A stretch of DNA of 64,000 nt from Clostridiales bacterium. GTDB taxonomy: Bacteria; Bacillota; Clostridia; Christensenellales; Borkfalkiaceae. Positions 1 to 7,336 of the stretch are shown here, one piece after another. A program made the translations under genes and the position numbers. A model generated the notes under the pieces. It did no database searches. It had not been told where the DNA came from and saw nothing but the letters and a program-made list of their open reading frames with translations. Numbering within the stretch: the first letter of the stretch is position 1; every line of letters begins with the position of its first letter. The DNA lies in contig DPGH01000010.1 of the NCBI GenBank assembly GCA_003523255.1, positions 75,042 to 139,041 on the forward strand, given 5' to 3'.

Positions 1-1
1 A

Positions 2-484
2 CTTTCGGCAAATATCATACGTTCTCATACGCAAGACGGGTACGCCCTCGTTATGAAAAACAGACTTCCGAAAGCCGTTGCGGACGTGTGTTTAGAGCAC
101 CACGGCACTATGCCTATACTGTATTTTTACGACAAGGCTAAAAAGTTTACGGACGGCGACGTGGATATTTTACAGTTCTGCTATCAGGGGCCGAAACCCA
201 AAACCACAATCGCCGCGATAATAATGATTGCGGACGCTTCCGAAGCGGCTACCCGTGCGCTTAAAGACCGTTCGAGAGAAAACGTGCTCGAAGTCGTAAG
301 AAAAATCGTAAACGAGAGAATGAAACTCGGGCAGTTTGAAGATTGCGAAATAACGTTAAAAGAAATAAACGTGATAATCAACACTGTGGTAAACAGCCTG
401 ACCGGCGTATATCACAGCAGAATAGAATACCCAAAAGTAAGCCTTGACGAGATAGACATTACTTCGTCCGGAGAGGAGGAATAA
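2..484 (+). CDS. pgpH: PgpH-type 7TM-HD cyclic-di-AMP phosphodiesterase, C-terminal part
   Basis: The reading frame is already open at the first bases of the window, so only the last 160 residues are seen; the internal ATG at 53 is not the start. The segment has the end of an HD phosphohydrolase domain: an SHTQDG stretch, then EHHGT, an FCYQGPKP segment, an IADASEAATR helix, and a tail close to YHSRIEYP. This pattern is known from the PgpH (YqfF) membrane proteins, which hydrolyse cyclic di-AMP and usually sit just before ybeY. Its stop lies one base before the GTG of ybeY, so they are one operon. The membrane part is outside the window. Confidence 0.85.
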   Translation, partial: LSANIIRSHTQDGYALVMKNRLPKAVADVCLEHHGTMPILYFYDKAKKFTDGDVDILQFCYQGPKPKTTIAAIIMIADASEAATRALKDRSRENVLEVVRKIVNERMKLGQFEDCEITLKEINVIINTVVNSLTGVYHSRIEYPKVSLDEIDITSSGEEE

Positions 485-485
485 A

Positions 486-953
486 GTGGCAACGCTTTAT
501 ATAGACGCACCCGAAAACAAAAATCAATTTAAAACCGTGGCGGCGGCGGTTTATAAAACGCTGGGGCAGGTTGACCCGTTAAAAGCGGAAATCGTTTATC
601 TGAATGCAGAAGAAATGCAAAAATTAAACGCTTCTTCACGCGGGGTAGATTCGGTTACGGACGTGCTGTCTTTTCCTTCTATAGAAAACGCGCGCGGCAA
701 GGTTTTGCTTAAAAAAGACAACCCCTATTGTATAGACGGCAACAGGCTGTTTATAGGTTCTATCGCGCTTTGCAGAGAAAAAATCGCTTCGCAGGCAAAA
801 GAACTCGGACATTCGGAAGAAAGAGAAACGGTCTATCTTACCGTGCACGGACTTATGCACCTTTTCGGATACGACCATATAGAAGAAAACGACAAAAAAC
901 AAATGAGAGAAAAGGAAAAAGAAGCGTTGTCGCTTCTCGGTATAACGGAATGA
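486..953 (+). CDS. ybeY: Endoribonuclease YbeY (rRNA maturation factor)
   Basis: A 155-residue protein starting at a GTG two bases after the previous stop, with GGAGAGGAGG just upstream as ribosome-binding site. Near the C terminus is the zinc motif HGLMHLFGYDH (HxxxHxxGxxH), the signature of the YbeY/UPF0054 family of metal-dependent endoribonucleases that act in 16S rRNA 3' end processing and ribosome quality control. The central SVTDVLSFP segment is also typical. Length is normal. The stop codon overlaps the ATG of era (ATGA), which indicates translational coupling. Confidence 0.95.
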   Translation: MATLYIDAPENKNQFKTVAAAVYKTLGQVDPLKAEIVYLNAEEMQKLNASSRGVDSVTDVLSFPSIENARGKVLLKKDNPYCIDGNRLFIGSIALCREKIASQAKELGHSEERETVYLTVHGLMHLFGYDHIEENDKKQMREKEKEALSLLGITE

Positions 954-1837
954 AAAGCGGTACCGTAGCCGTAATAGGAAGGGCAAACGCAGGCAAAAGC
1001 ACGCTCGTAAACGTACTCGTCGGCGAAAAAGTTTCAATCGTATCGCCGCGCCCGCAAACCACGAGAGACAGAATAGCTGGCATAAAAAACGGAGACGGGT
1101 ATCAGATAGTATTCGTCGATACGCCGGGTATATATTCAGCGGACAATATGCTTAACTCCGTAATGCAAAAGACCACCGCCGACGTTGCTAAAGACGTCGA
1201 CGCGATACTTCTCGTCGTCGACTCGCACGACGGGCTTACGGATAAAGACGTAAATATAGTGCATAAGTTTTCGGCGGCGGGCGTGCCTATGGCGGTCGCC
1301 TTGACTAAAATCGACATCGCAAACGAAAACCTGCTGATAAGCGAAATTAAAAGATTATCCGAAACGGGCGCGGAGATAGTGCCTGTTTCCGCAAGGAAAG
1401 GCAAAAACCTCGGCGAACTCGTTAAAGTTCTCGTGTCCATGCTCGGCGAGGGCGAAAGGCTTTTCGGCGACGACGTCGTGTCCGACCGTTCGGAACGGTT
1501 TATGGTTTCGGAAATAATCCGCGAAAAGATTTTGCTTAAATTCGATAAAGAAATTCCGCACGGCGTGTGCGTCGTGCTTAACAAATTAGAACTGTCCGAA
1601 AACGGCAGGTTTTACGATATAAGCGCGGATATTATTTGCGAAAAACAAAACCATAAAGCCATTCTGATAGGCAAAGGCGGCAGGGCGATAAAAGAGGTTT
1701 CGTCCTTCGCGCGCGAAGATCTTGAAAAGTTTTTAGGCAAAAAAGTTTTTTTAACGACATACGTAAAAGTAAAAGAGGACTGGCGTAACTCTGCGTTTTT
1801 GATAAAAGAGCACGGTTACGGGGAAGAAAATTTTTAA
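950..1837 (+). CDS. era: GTPase Era
   Basis: A 295-residue GTPase. The frame is open far upstream, but the start is the ATG at 950 that overlaps the ybeY stop, because the protein then begins right before the P-loop GRANAGKST. DTPG (G3) and TKID (G4) follow. The C-terminal third is a KH domain with ILIGKGGRAIKEV, and ends in the usual VKVKEDWRN strand. Era binds the 3' end of 16S rRNA and helps assemble the 30S subunit. It forms an operon with ybeY upstream and yqzL/recO downstream, the common arrangement in Bacillota. Confidence 0.97.
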   Translation: MKSGTVAVIGRANAGKSTLVNVLVGEKVSIVSPRPQTTRDRIAGIKNGDGYQIVFVDTPGIYSADNMLNSVMQKTTADVAKDVDAILLVVDSHDGLTDKDVNIVHKFSAAGVPMAVALTKIDIANENLLISEIKRLSETGAEIVPVSARKGKNLGELVKVLVSMLGEGERLFGDDVVSDRSERFMVSEIIREKILLKFDKEIPHGVCVVLNKLELSENGRFYDISADIICEKQNHKAILIGKGGRAIKEVSSFAREDLEKFLGKKVFLTTYVKVKEDWRNSAFLIKEHGYGEENF

Positions 1838-1891
1838 AGTCGCCGCATATGTTTTTAACCTGTACCCATACTGTAATTAAGGGGGTGCACG

Positions 1892-2005
1892 GTGAAAAAG
1901 GAAAAAAACTCGGGCAAAAATCTTGCGGATACTTCGTGGGAATTGTTTGAAAAAACGGGCGACGTTACTTTTTATATGCTGTTTAAAAGGTTGCAGGACA
2001 AATAA
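1892..2005 (+). CDS. yqzL: YqzL-like small protein
   Basis: A 37-residue ORF with a GTG start at 1892, preceded by an AAGGGGG ribosome-binding site. The translated tail has TSWELFEKTGDVTFYMLFK, which matches the core pattern of YqzL (an aromatic W, a TG(D/N) turn, then YLLFK). In Bacillus relatives yqzL lies between era and recO, exactly as here. Function is unknown. The identification rests on position plus this short motif. Confidence 0.75.
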   Translation: MKKEKNSGKNLADTSWELFEKTGDVTFYMLFKRLQDK

Positions 2006-2040
2006 CTGCTTCTTTCGATTTTATTTATCGCGGTGAACGA

Positions 2041-2778
2041 ATGGAAGAAAAACTCAGCGGAATAGTCGTTTCGTCCGTTTCTTACGGAGAAAGCGACAAA
2101 ATACTCGGCGTTTTAACGCTTGAAAAAGGCGTCGTTTCCGCTATATGCAAAGGCGTAAAAAAGGCGGGGGCGAAACTTAAGTTCGCTTCGGAGCCTTTTT
2201 GTTTTGCGGAATTTTTGTTTTCGGTAAGGCAAAACCGCAGGGTCGTAACCGGGGCAAGTCTTATAGACAGTTTTTATCCGCTCAGAGAAAGCGTTAATAA
2301 ACTTTACGCCGCTTCCTGCGTGTTGGAATTTGCAAAAAGATTTGAAAGGGAAAACATCGTTTCGCCCGGGTTGTTTTTAGACGCGGTAGATTGTCTTAAA
2401 AACCTTGCGTATAAAACGGGCGGAGAAGCGGCTTATCTCGTCAGGTTTTACCTGTCCGCGCTGAAAAAAGCAGGTTTCGGACTTGAACTGAACGGTTGTT
2501 TTAAATGCGGAGAGCAGATAACGGGTAGAGCGTTTTTCGACTACCGAACGGGCGGGTTTTACTCGGAAGGTTGCGCGGAAAGCGGTGCGAGAGAAATCAA
2601 ATTTTCAACATACGACGCGCTTAAAAACATTGCTTCAGGCGGCGTTTCGGACGATAAATCCGCCGAGGACGCCTTAAAACTTATAAGGTATTTTATTGAA
2701 AACCGCGCGGACGAAAACCTTTCCGCGTTAAACCAAACCATAACCGTATTTTCTCGTGGCAGTACTCTAAAAGCCTGA
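2041..2778 (+). CDS. recO: DNA repair protein RecO
   Basis: A 245-residue protein with an N-terminal OB-fold segment (GIVVSSVSYGESDKILGVLT, then EKGVVSAICKGVKK) as in RecO. A zinc-site region CFKCGE is followed about 20 residues later by a single SEGC; the second pair of the usual four-cysteine site is therefore incomplete. RecO loads RecA on SSB-coated DNA with RecR. It lies 35 bases after yqzL in the same operon. The following 270 bases carry a new promoter and a riboswitch, so the operon probably ends here, although no clear terminator is visible right after the stop. Confidence 0.93.
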   Translation: MEEKLSGIVVSSVSYGESDKILGVLTLEKGVVSAICKGVKKAGAKLKFASEPFCFAEFLFSVRQNRRVVTGASLIDSFYPLRESVNKLYAASCVLEFAKRFERENIVSPGLFLDAVDCLKNLAYKTGGEAAYLVRFYLSALKKAGFGLELNGCFKCGEQITGRAFFDYRTGGFYSEGCAESGAREIKFSTYDALKNIASGGVSDDKSAEDALKLIRYFIENRADENLSALNQTITVFSRGSTLKA

Positions 2779-2834
2779 TAAACAGGTAAAAACGCGTAAA
2801 AACCGCCGAAAACGCAAAAAAATCGTAAAAATCG

Positions 2835-2863
2835 TTGACACGACGATTTAATGATGATATACT
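2835..2863 (+). promoter_or_regulatory. Sigma-70 promoter for the glycine riboswitch transcript
   Basis: TTGACA at 2835-2840, a 17-base spacer, then TATACT at 2858-2863. It is placed about 45 bases before the riboswitch aptamer. Confidence 0.8.
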
Positions 2864-2904
2864 GACGATACTTTCAACGAAGTTTTCAGAATCGTAAGAA
2901 ACCG

Positions 2905-2995
2905 AAAACGGAGAAACTCTGGAGAAGCTCTTTTTACAAGAGTGCCGAAGGGGCAAGGGATAACCCGAAACTCTCAGGCAAAAGGACAGGGCGCG
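2905..2995 (+). promoter_or_regulatory. Glycine riboswitch, single aptamer
   Basis: The sequence contains the hallmark conserved blocks of the gcvT-type glycine aptamer: GGAGAAACTCTGGAGA, then GCCGAAGGGGCAA, then AAACTCTCAGGCAAAAGGAC. Only one full aptamer is visible, although many glycine riboswitches have two. It precedes a terminator hairpin and an alanine/glycine:cation symporter gene, a known target class. Confidence 0.93.
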
Positions 2996-3044
2996 TTAAA
3001 TAATAACACGGCAAAGCCGCGTGCGTTCTAATCGTTTATCAGAG

Positions 3045-3077
3045 ATTGTCTTTCGTTGAAAGGCAATTTTTTGTTTT
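3045..3077 (+). terminator. Riboswitch expression-platform terminator
   Basis: ATTGTCTTT (3045-3053) pairs with AAAGGCAAT (3059-3067, one G-U pair) around a five-base loop and is followed by TTTTTGTTTT. It lies between the glycine aptamer and the symporter ribosome-binding site, so ligand binding most likely controls termination here. Confidence 0.8.
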
Positions 3078-3090
3078 AAGGAGAAGGTTT

Positions 3091-4617
3091 ATGCAACGGT
3101 TTTTGGATTGGCTGCTTACGGCGGTGCAAACGGTAAACGCTTATTTATCCGACTACGTGCTGGTTATTTTGCTTATCGGCGTAGGACTTTTTTACACCAT
3201 AAAGACGCGTTTCGTGCAAGTGCGGTGCTTTAAGCAGGGTATGAAAAAGGTTTTCGGCGATTTGAAGTTTTCGGACGATAAACATAAACACGGCATGAGT
3301 TCGTTTCAGGCGTTTACCACGGCAGTTGCGGCGCAAGTCGGCACGGGCAACATAGTCGGGGCGTGCGGCGCGATACTCGTCGGCGGGCCCGGCGCGATTT
3401 TCTGGATGTGGATTATAGCGTTTCTCGGCATGGCGACTATTTATTCCGAAGCGGTTCTCGCGCAAAAAACGAGAAAAGTTTTGCCGGACGGCTCTATTCA
3501 GGGCGGACCCGTTTATTACATAAGAGAAGCATTTAAAGGTAAATTCGGAAAATTTCTCGCGGGGTTTTTCGCGGTGGCGATAATAATCGCTCTCGGTTTT
3601 ATCGGGTCTATGGTTCAGTCTAACTCGATAGCAAGCGCGGTTACGAGCGTTTCCGAAAGCATTCCCTCATGGGTTAAGTGGGTCGTAGGCGCGTTCGTCG
3701 CGATAACCGCGGCGATAATATTTATCGGCGGCGTAAAAAGGATAGCCTCGGTTACCGAAAAACTCGTTCCTATTATGGCGGTGATATATCTTCTCGGCGG
3801 CGTAATTATAATTTGTTGCCGCATAACCGTCGTGCCGGAGGCATTGTGGATGATTTTAAAGTACGCCTTCACTCCCTCCGCGATAATAGGCGGCGGGCTC
3901 GGCTACGCGCTTAAAACCGCCGTAAGTATGGGTGCGAAACGCGGACTTTTTTCTAACGAAGCGGGTATGGGTTCTACTCCGCACGCGCATGCGCTCGCTA
4001 ACGTAAAAACCCCGCACGAACAAGGCGTTACGGCTATGATAGGCGTGTTTTTCGATACTTTTGTAGTGCTTACGATGACCGCGCTTATAGTTATTACCAC
4101 GCTTTACGCGGGCGGCGGCGGGGTTGCGGCAACGTCGGAAAGCGCGATAGCGGCGGGCGCTTCTTCCGACGGAGTTCAAAACGCGGTTGCCGCCGCGGGG
4201 TACAACAAAAACAATCTCGTGCAGGCGGGCATTGCTTCGGTTTTCGGCGGCGGTAACGTCGGGCTTACCATCGGCGGCGTATTCGTGGCGGTGTGTTTGT
4301 TTTTCTTTGCGTTTTCCACTATAATCGGCTGGAACCTTTTCGGTAAAATAAATTTTATATATCTTTTCGGTAAAAAGTCCGCCGTCGTTTATTCAATATT
4401 ATCCGTTGCGTTCATTTTCGTGGGGGCGGGGCTTAAAGCCGACCTCGTGTGGGAGTGCGCCGACCTTGCAAACTATCTTATGGTAATACCTAACGTTATG
4501 GCTTTGTTCGCGCTGTCCTCGCTCGTCGTTTCCGAACTGAAAGAAAACGGCAAAAAGTCTTTTAAAGATACACCTAACGAGGCTATCGGAGAGGGAATTA
4601 AAGAGGAAACTAAATAA
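3091..4617 (+). CDS. Alanine/glycine:cation symporter (AGCS family)
   Basis: A 508-residue polytopic membrane protein. An in-frame TTG lies upstream inside the terminator hairpin; the ATG at 3091 is chosen because AAGGAGAAGG sits just before it. Family markers include FTTAVAAQVGTGNIVG, GPGAIFWMWI, FSNEAGMGS and the GYALKTAVSMGAKRGLF segment, all typical of sodium- or proton-driven alanine/glycine uptake (AGCS/DAACS). The upstream glycine riboswitch indicates that glycine is a physiological substrate. About ten hydrophobic helices are visible. The tail is charged and cytoplasmic. Confidence 0.93.
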   Translation: MQRFLDWLLTAVQTVNAYLSDYVLVILLIGVGLFYTIKTRFVQVRCFKQGMKKVFGDLKFSDDKHKHGMSSFQAFTTAVAAQVGTGNIVGACGAILVGGPGAIFWMWIIAFLGMATIYSEAVLAQKTRKVLPDGSIQGGPVYYIREAFKGKFGKFLAGFFAVAIIIALGFIGSMVQSNSIASAVTSVSESIPSWVKWVVGAFVAITAAIIFIGGVKRIASVTEKLVPIMAVIYLLGGVIIICCRITVVPEALWMILKYAFTPSAIIGGGLGYALKTAVSMGAKRGLFSNEAGMGSTPHAHALANVKTPHEQGVTAMIGVFFDTFVVLTMTALIVITTLYAGGGGVAATSESAIAAGASSDGVQNAVAAAGYNKNNLVQAGIASVFGGGNVGLTIGGVFVAVCLFFFAFSTIIGWNLFGKINFIYLFGKKSAVVYSILSVAFIFVGAGLKADLVWECADLANYLMVIPNVMALFALSSLVVSELKENGKKSFKDTPNEAIGEGIKEETK

Positions 4618-4639
4618 ACCCGAAAAATCGTATAAAAAC

Positions 4640-4668
4640 TTGATATTATAAAATTTTTGTGATACAAT
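4640..4668 (+). promoter_or_regulatory. Sigma-70 promoter for nagB
   Basis: TTGATA at 4640-4645, a 17-base spacer, then TACAAT at 4663-4668. The nagB start is 34 bases downstream, with GGAGAGG as ribosome-binding site. Confidence 0.75.
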
Positions 4669-4701
4669 ATCGGCGAAGAAAATTTTTAACGGAGAGGCGT
4701 T

Positions 4702-5424
4702 ATGAAAATTATAATCACCAAAAATTATGAAGAAATGAGCGACAAAGCGTTCGAAGTCATGAAAGAAGTCGTCGTAAACAAACCCGACGCGGTTTTGGGT
4801 CTTGCGACCGGCACAACTCCTATCGGTCTGTATAAAAGAATGATAGAAGATTGCAAAAAAGGTACGAGTTATAAAAACATAAAAACCGTAAACCTTGACG
4901 AATACAAGGGGCTCGATTATTCGAGCGACCAAAGTTACGTGTATTTTATGAGAGATAACCTTTTCGACCATATCGATATCGATCTTAAAAACACGAATAT
5001 CGAAAACGGTAAAGCGGATGACGCAGATAAAGAGTGCGCAAGGTACAACGCTTTGCTCGAAAACATGCAACAGGATATTCAACTTTTGGGTCTCGGTTCT
5101 AACGGACATATCGCGTTTAACGAACCCGGCACCAAATTCGGCAGTCTGACCCACGTGGTAGACCTTACCGAAAGCACGATTAAAGACAATTCCAGACTTT
5201 TTAAGGATATTTCCGAAGTTCCCCGTCAGGCGTTTACGCAGGGACTTCGTAATATAATGAACGCAAAAAAGATACTTATTCTCGCAAACGGCGCAAACAA
5301 AGCCAAGGCGGTATACGGTATGGTTAAGGGCGAAGTTACCGAAGCCCTTCCCGCAAGCGTTTTGCAACTTCATCCCGACTGCACGCTTATCGTAGACGAA
5401 GCGGCAGGAGCGTTGCTTAAATAA
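4702..5424 (+). CDS. nagB: Glucosamine-6-phosphate deaminase
   Basis: A 240-residue protein of the NagB family, which converts glucosamine 6-phosphate to fructose 6-phosphate and ammonia. Visible motifs are GLATGTTPIGLYK near the N terminus, NLDEYKGL with the catalytic Asp, and LGLGSNGHIAFNEPG with the ring-opening His. Length matches Gram-positive NagB. It is monocistronic, with its own promoter and a strong terminator. It fits with the amino-sugar recycling genes murQ and the kinase at 24-26 kb. Confidence 0.96.
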   Translation: MKIIITKNYEEMSDKAFEVMKEVVVNKPDAVLGLATGTTPIGLYKRMIEDCKKGTSYKNIKTVNLDEYKGLDYSSDQSYVYFMRDNLFDHIDIDLKNTNIENGKADDADKECARYNALLENMQQDIQLLGLGSNGHIAFNEPGTKFGSLTHVVDLTESTIKDNSRLFKDISEVPRQAFTQGLRNIMNAKKILILANGANKAKAVYGMVKGEVTEALPASVLQLHPDCTLIVDEAAGALLK

Positions 5425-5442
5425 GGTTTTTAATTAAAATCG

Positions 5443-5480
5443 CACGCCCCGAGAAAGATAGTTTTTCGGGGCGTGGTTTT
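5443..5480 (+). terminator. Intrinsic terminator after nagB
   Basis: CACGCCCCGA pairs with TCGGGGCGTG around an AT-rich loop and is followed by GTTTT. It is 18 bases after the nagB stop. Confidence 0.85.
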
Positions 5481-5549
5481 ATATTTGCAACGTTTATAAA
5501 ATAATTTTCGGCAAGAAGAAAAATTTTTCGCAAAACGGCGAAAATATAA

Positions 5550-5578
5550 TTGACAATATCTTTTAATTTAGTTATAAT
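5550..5578 (+). promoter_or_regulatory. Consensus promoter for the tRNA pair
   Basis: A perfect TTGACA (5550-5555), 17-base spacer and TATAAT (5573-5578) lies 43 bases before tRNA-Met. Confidence 0.9.
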
Positions 5579-5621
5579 ACATAAGCATTTATCGAGAACT
5601 TAACTCGGTGTTATGCCATAT

Positions 5622-5698
5622 GGCGGCGTAGCTTAGTTGGTTAGAGCGGCCGGTTCATACCCGGCAGGTCGTCGGTTCGACTCTGACCGCCGCTACCA
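5622..5698 (+). tRNA. tRNA-Met (CAT), elongator type
   Basis: 77-nt cloverleaf: acceptor GGCGGCG/CGCCGCT, anticodon stem GCCGG/CCGGC with loop TTCATAC giving anticodon CAT, T-arm with GGTTCGACTC, and an encoded CCA. A paired 1-72 acceptor end argues against the initiator. A tRNA-Ile with a modified CAT anticodon is not fully excluded. Confidence 0.92.
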
Positions 5699-5765
5699 GA
5701 ATATAAGCGGCGTCAGCCGAAAAACATATATAGTAAAAGCGCTTTTACGGCGCAACAGCAAATAC

Positions 5766-5840
5766 GGCCCCTTGGTCAAGCGGTTAAGACACCACCCTTT
5801 CACGGTGGTATCATGGGTTCGAATCCCGTAGGGGTCACCA
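5766..5840 (+). tRNA. tRNA-Glu (TTC), integration target
   Basis: 75-nt cloverleaf: acceptor GGCCCCT/AGGGGTC, anticodon stem CCACC/GGTGG with loop CTTTCAC giving TTC, T-arm GGTTCGAATCC, encoded CCA. Its last 23 bases are repeated at 19456 as the right end of the integrated element, so the gene was re-formed by the element's attachment sequence on integration. Confidence 0.95.
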
Positions 5841-5938
5841 AAAACGGTGGTTTTTGATTAAAAAACGGTCAAAAATCGCCGTTTTTTTGTTTTAAACCCC
5901 TATTTTAACCGCAAAAAGTTGTCAAAAAAGTTGTCAAA
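5818..5938 (+). repeat. attL: 121-bp direct repeat, tRNA-side copy
   Basis: Starts in the T-loop of tRNA-Glu (TTCGAATCCCG) and ends after GTTGTCAAA. It differs from the copy at 19456-19576 at two positions only (TCGCC/TCACC and AAAAAGTT/AAAAGGTT). It carries the 3' end of the tRNA and its terminator. Tandem GTTGTCA heptamers at 5918 and 5930, plus an inverted one at 5943, may be integrase-binding sites. Confidence 0.93.
5840..5886 (+). terminator. tRNA terminator carried inside the att repeat
   Basis: AAAAACGGTGGTTTTTGA pairs over 18 positions with TCAAAAATCGCCGTTTTT, with two G-U pairs, and is followed by a T-run. In the right-hand repeat the one base change inside the stem turns a T-G pair into T-A, so the hairpin is kept. 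Confidence 0.8.
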
Positions 5939-5970
5939 ATTCTGACAACCGAAAGCCGAAAAAACCCTGT

Positions 5971-7203
5971 CTAAAACTGAATTTTTAAGCCCTCTTTCAA
6001 AAGATATTCGTCCGACAAATCGGTGTACGTGTTCCCCAACGTTCCCGAAGAATGCCCCACGAACTCTTTAAGCGCGGGGAGTGCTACGCCGCATTCTACG
6101 CATTTAGTATAAAACGTCGTGCGCAGGTCGTACAGTATGTGATTAGAAAGAATTTCTTTAAACTTTCGGCGCAAGTAGTCCGGGTCGCTTAAATACAGCG
6201 GTTCTTTAAGATACGGCTTTAAGTTCTCGCAGATAGGTATTTTTTTGTACTCCGTGCGCTTGGTCTTTCGCTTCGAGTTTACGGCAACGATAAATTCGCC
6301 GTCGATTTTAACCGTTTTCAGTTCGTTGGGGCGTAGCCCGGTATAAAGCAGTATCATAAACGGCATTTTAAGCGGCGAGGCTTCGAGGCTCGTTTTTAAA
6401 TGCGCTATCTCTTCCGAAGTCAGAGCGGTGCCGCTTTTGCGCTCGTGTTGCGCATGATAAACTATGCTCATAGGGTTGCGCGTGATTATCCCGTGAGATA
6501 TCGCGCCCCGGAAAATGATAGTTAATAGGGAAAACGTTTCGTCTGCGGTTTTGCCCTTGCCGGCGTTAGTGATTTCGTCGATAATGTTCTGGCACTCGCT
6601 CGGGTTAATTTCTTTGATAGGTTTATTGCCGAAAAACGGCTTTAAGTAATTTTTGAAAATGTTGTTGTTCGAGTAGTAAGTTTGCGCTGCAAGTTTCCGC
6701 TTTCTGAATTTTTCAAAGTAGTATTCGGTAAAGTCCGCAAAGCGCTGCGGTATGCCGTTAAGGTCAATCGTTATTCGTTTTTTAGGCGGACCGTATTTTA
6801 AAATGCGCCGAATTTTGGCGACTGTCTCTTCTTTCGTTTTGCCGTAAACGTAGCAACGCTTTCCTTTAACGAGTATATATCCCATGTATCGACCGTCTTT
6901 GCGCGGTTGCGACGCAACGGATATACCCGGTAGGTCTATCTTCATTTCTTCTTTCTCCTTTTTAGATAAAGCCTTTTTACGTTTATTCGGTTGTGAAGCA
7001 ACGGGGTTTTCCTGCGGGCGGCAGGTCGTTATTTTATAGCCCGCCCTTTCGGCAAAGGCTAAAAAATCAATAAGTTTGGCGCCTTTTTCGGGCGGGTGTT
7101 GCGCCGTTCCCGGCATGCCGCCGGAAGCGTTTTCCGCTTCGGCGCATATCTCTATCAGGCGCATTGCGATTTCTTTTAATTCCGATAAAACTTTTTCCGT
7201 CAT
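5971..7203 (-). CDS. int: Tyrosine recombinase (phage-type integrase)
   Basis: A 410-residue integrase read towards tRNA-Glu, with its stop 33 bases from attL. Layout: a Lys-rich N-terminal arm-binding region (around residues 80-140, KGKRCYVYGKTKEE), a SAM-like core-binding domain (TYYSNNNIFKNYLKP), and a C-terminal catalytic domain. Catalytic-type motifs are TGLRPNEL (first Arg), YDLRTTF (second Arg; the usual first His is Tyr and the usual RH is RT), GHSSG, and a final NTYTDLS with the nucleophile Tyr. The YDLR variant occurs in other Gram-positive integrases, but two substitutions in the box deserve note. It should mediate site-specific integration and, possibly with an excisionase not seen here, excision. 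Confidence 0.93.
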   Translation of the reverse strand: MTEKVLSELKEIAMRLIEICAEAENASGGMPGTAQHPPEKGAKLIDFLAFAERAGYKITTCRPQENPVASQPNKRKKALSKKEKEEMKIDLPGISVASQPRKDGRYMGYILVKGKRCYVYGKTKEETVAKIRRILKYGPPKKRITIDLNGIPQRFADFTEYYFEKFRKRKLAAQTYYSNNNIFKNYLKPFFGNKPIKEINPSECQNIIDEITNAGKGKTADETFSLLTIIFRGAISHGIITRNPMSIVYHAQHERKSGTALTSEEIAHLKTSLEASPLKMPFMILLYTGLRPNELKTVKIDGEFIVAVNSKRKTKRTEYKKIPICENLKPYLKEPLYLSDPDYLRRKFKEILSNHILYDLRTTFYTKCVECGVALPALKEFVGHSSGTLGNTYTDLSDEYLLKEGLKIQF

Positions 7204-7264
7204 GTAGACCCCTTTTTTAGGGGTATTTTAACGCAAAAAAGTATATATATTTTAATATAAATTT

Positions 7265-7320
7265 AAAAATCTATCCTATACGCAAAGTATAAATAACATC
7301 TCGGTATAGGATAGATTTTT
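7265..7320. terminator. Perfect 17-bp inverted repeat between antirepressor and integrase
   Basis: AAAAATCTATCCTATAC (7265-7281) and GTATAGGATAGATTTTT (7304-7320) are exact reverse complements around a 22-base loop. It lies 17 bases past the antirepressor stop. A/T ends on both arms fit a bidirectional terminator insulating the integrase from the repressor operon; a protein-binding site is also possible. Confidence 0.65.
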
Positions 7321-7336
7321 ACTTTTTTATTAGTTT

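Noticed and set aside
728..949. N-terminal extension of Era
   Set aside because: The extension is the ybeY sequence in another frame; the ATG at 950 overlaps the ybeY stop and starts directly before the P-loop.
5500..5900. Small open frame running through both tRNA genes
   Set aside because: It spans tRNA sequence and is not coding.
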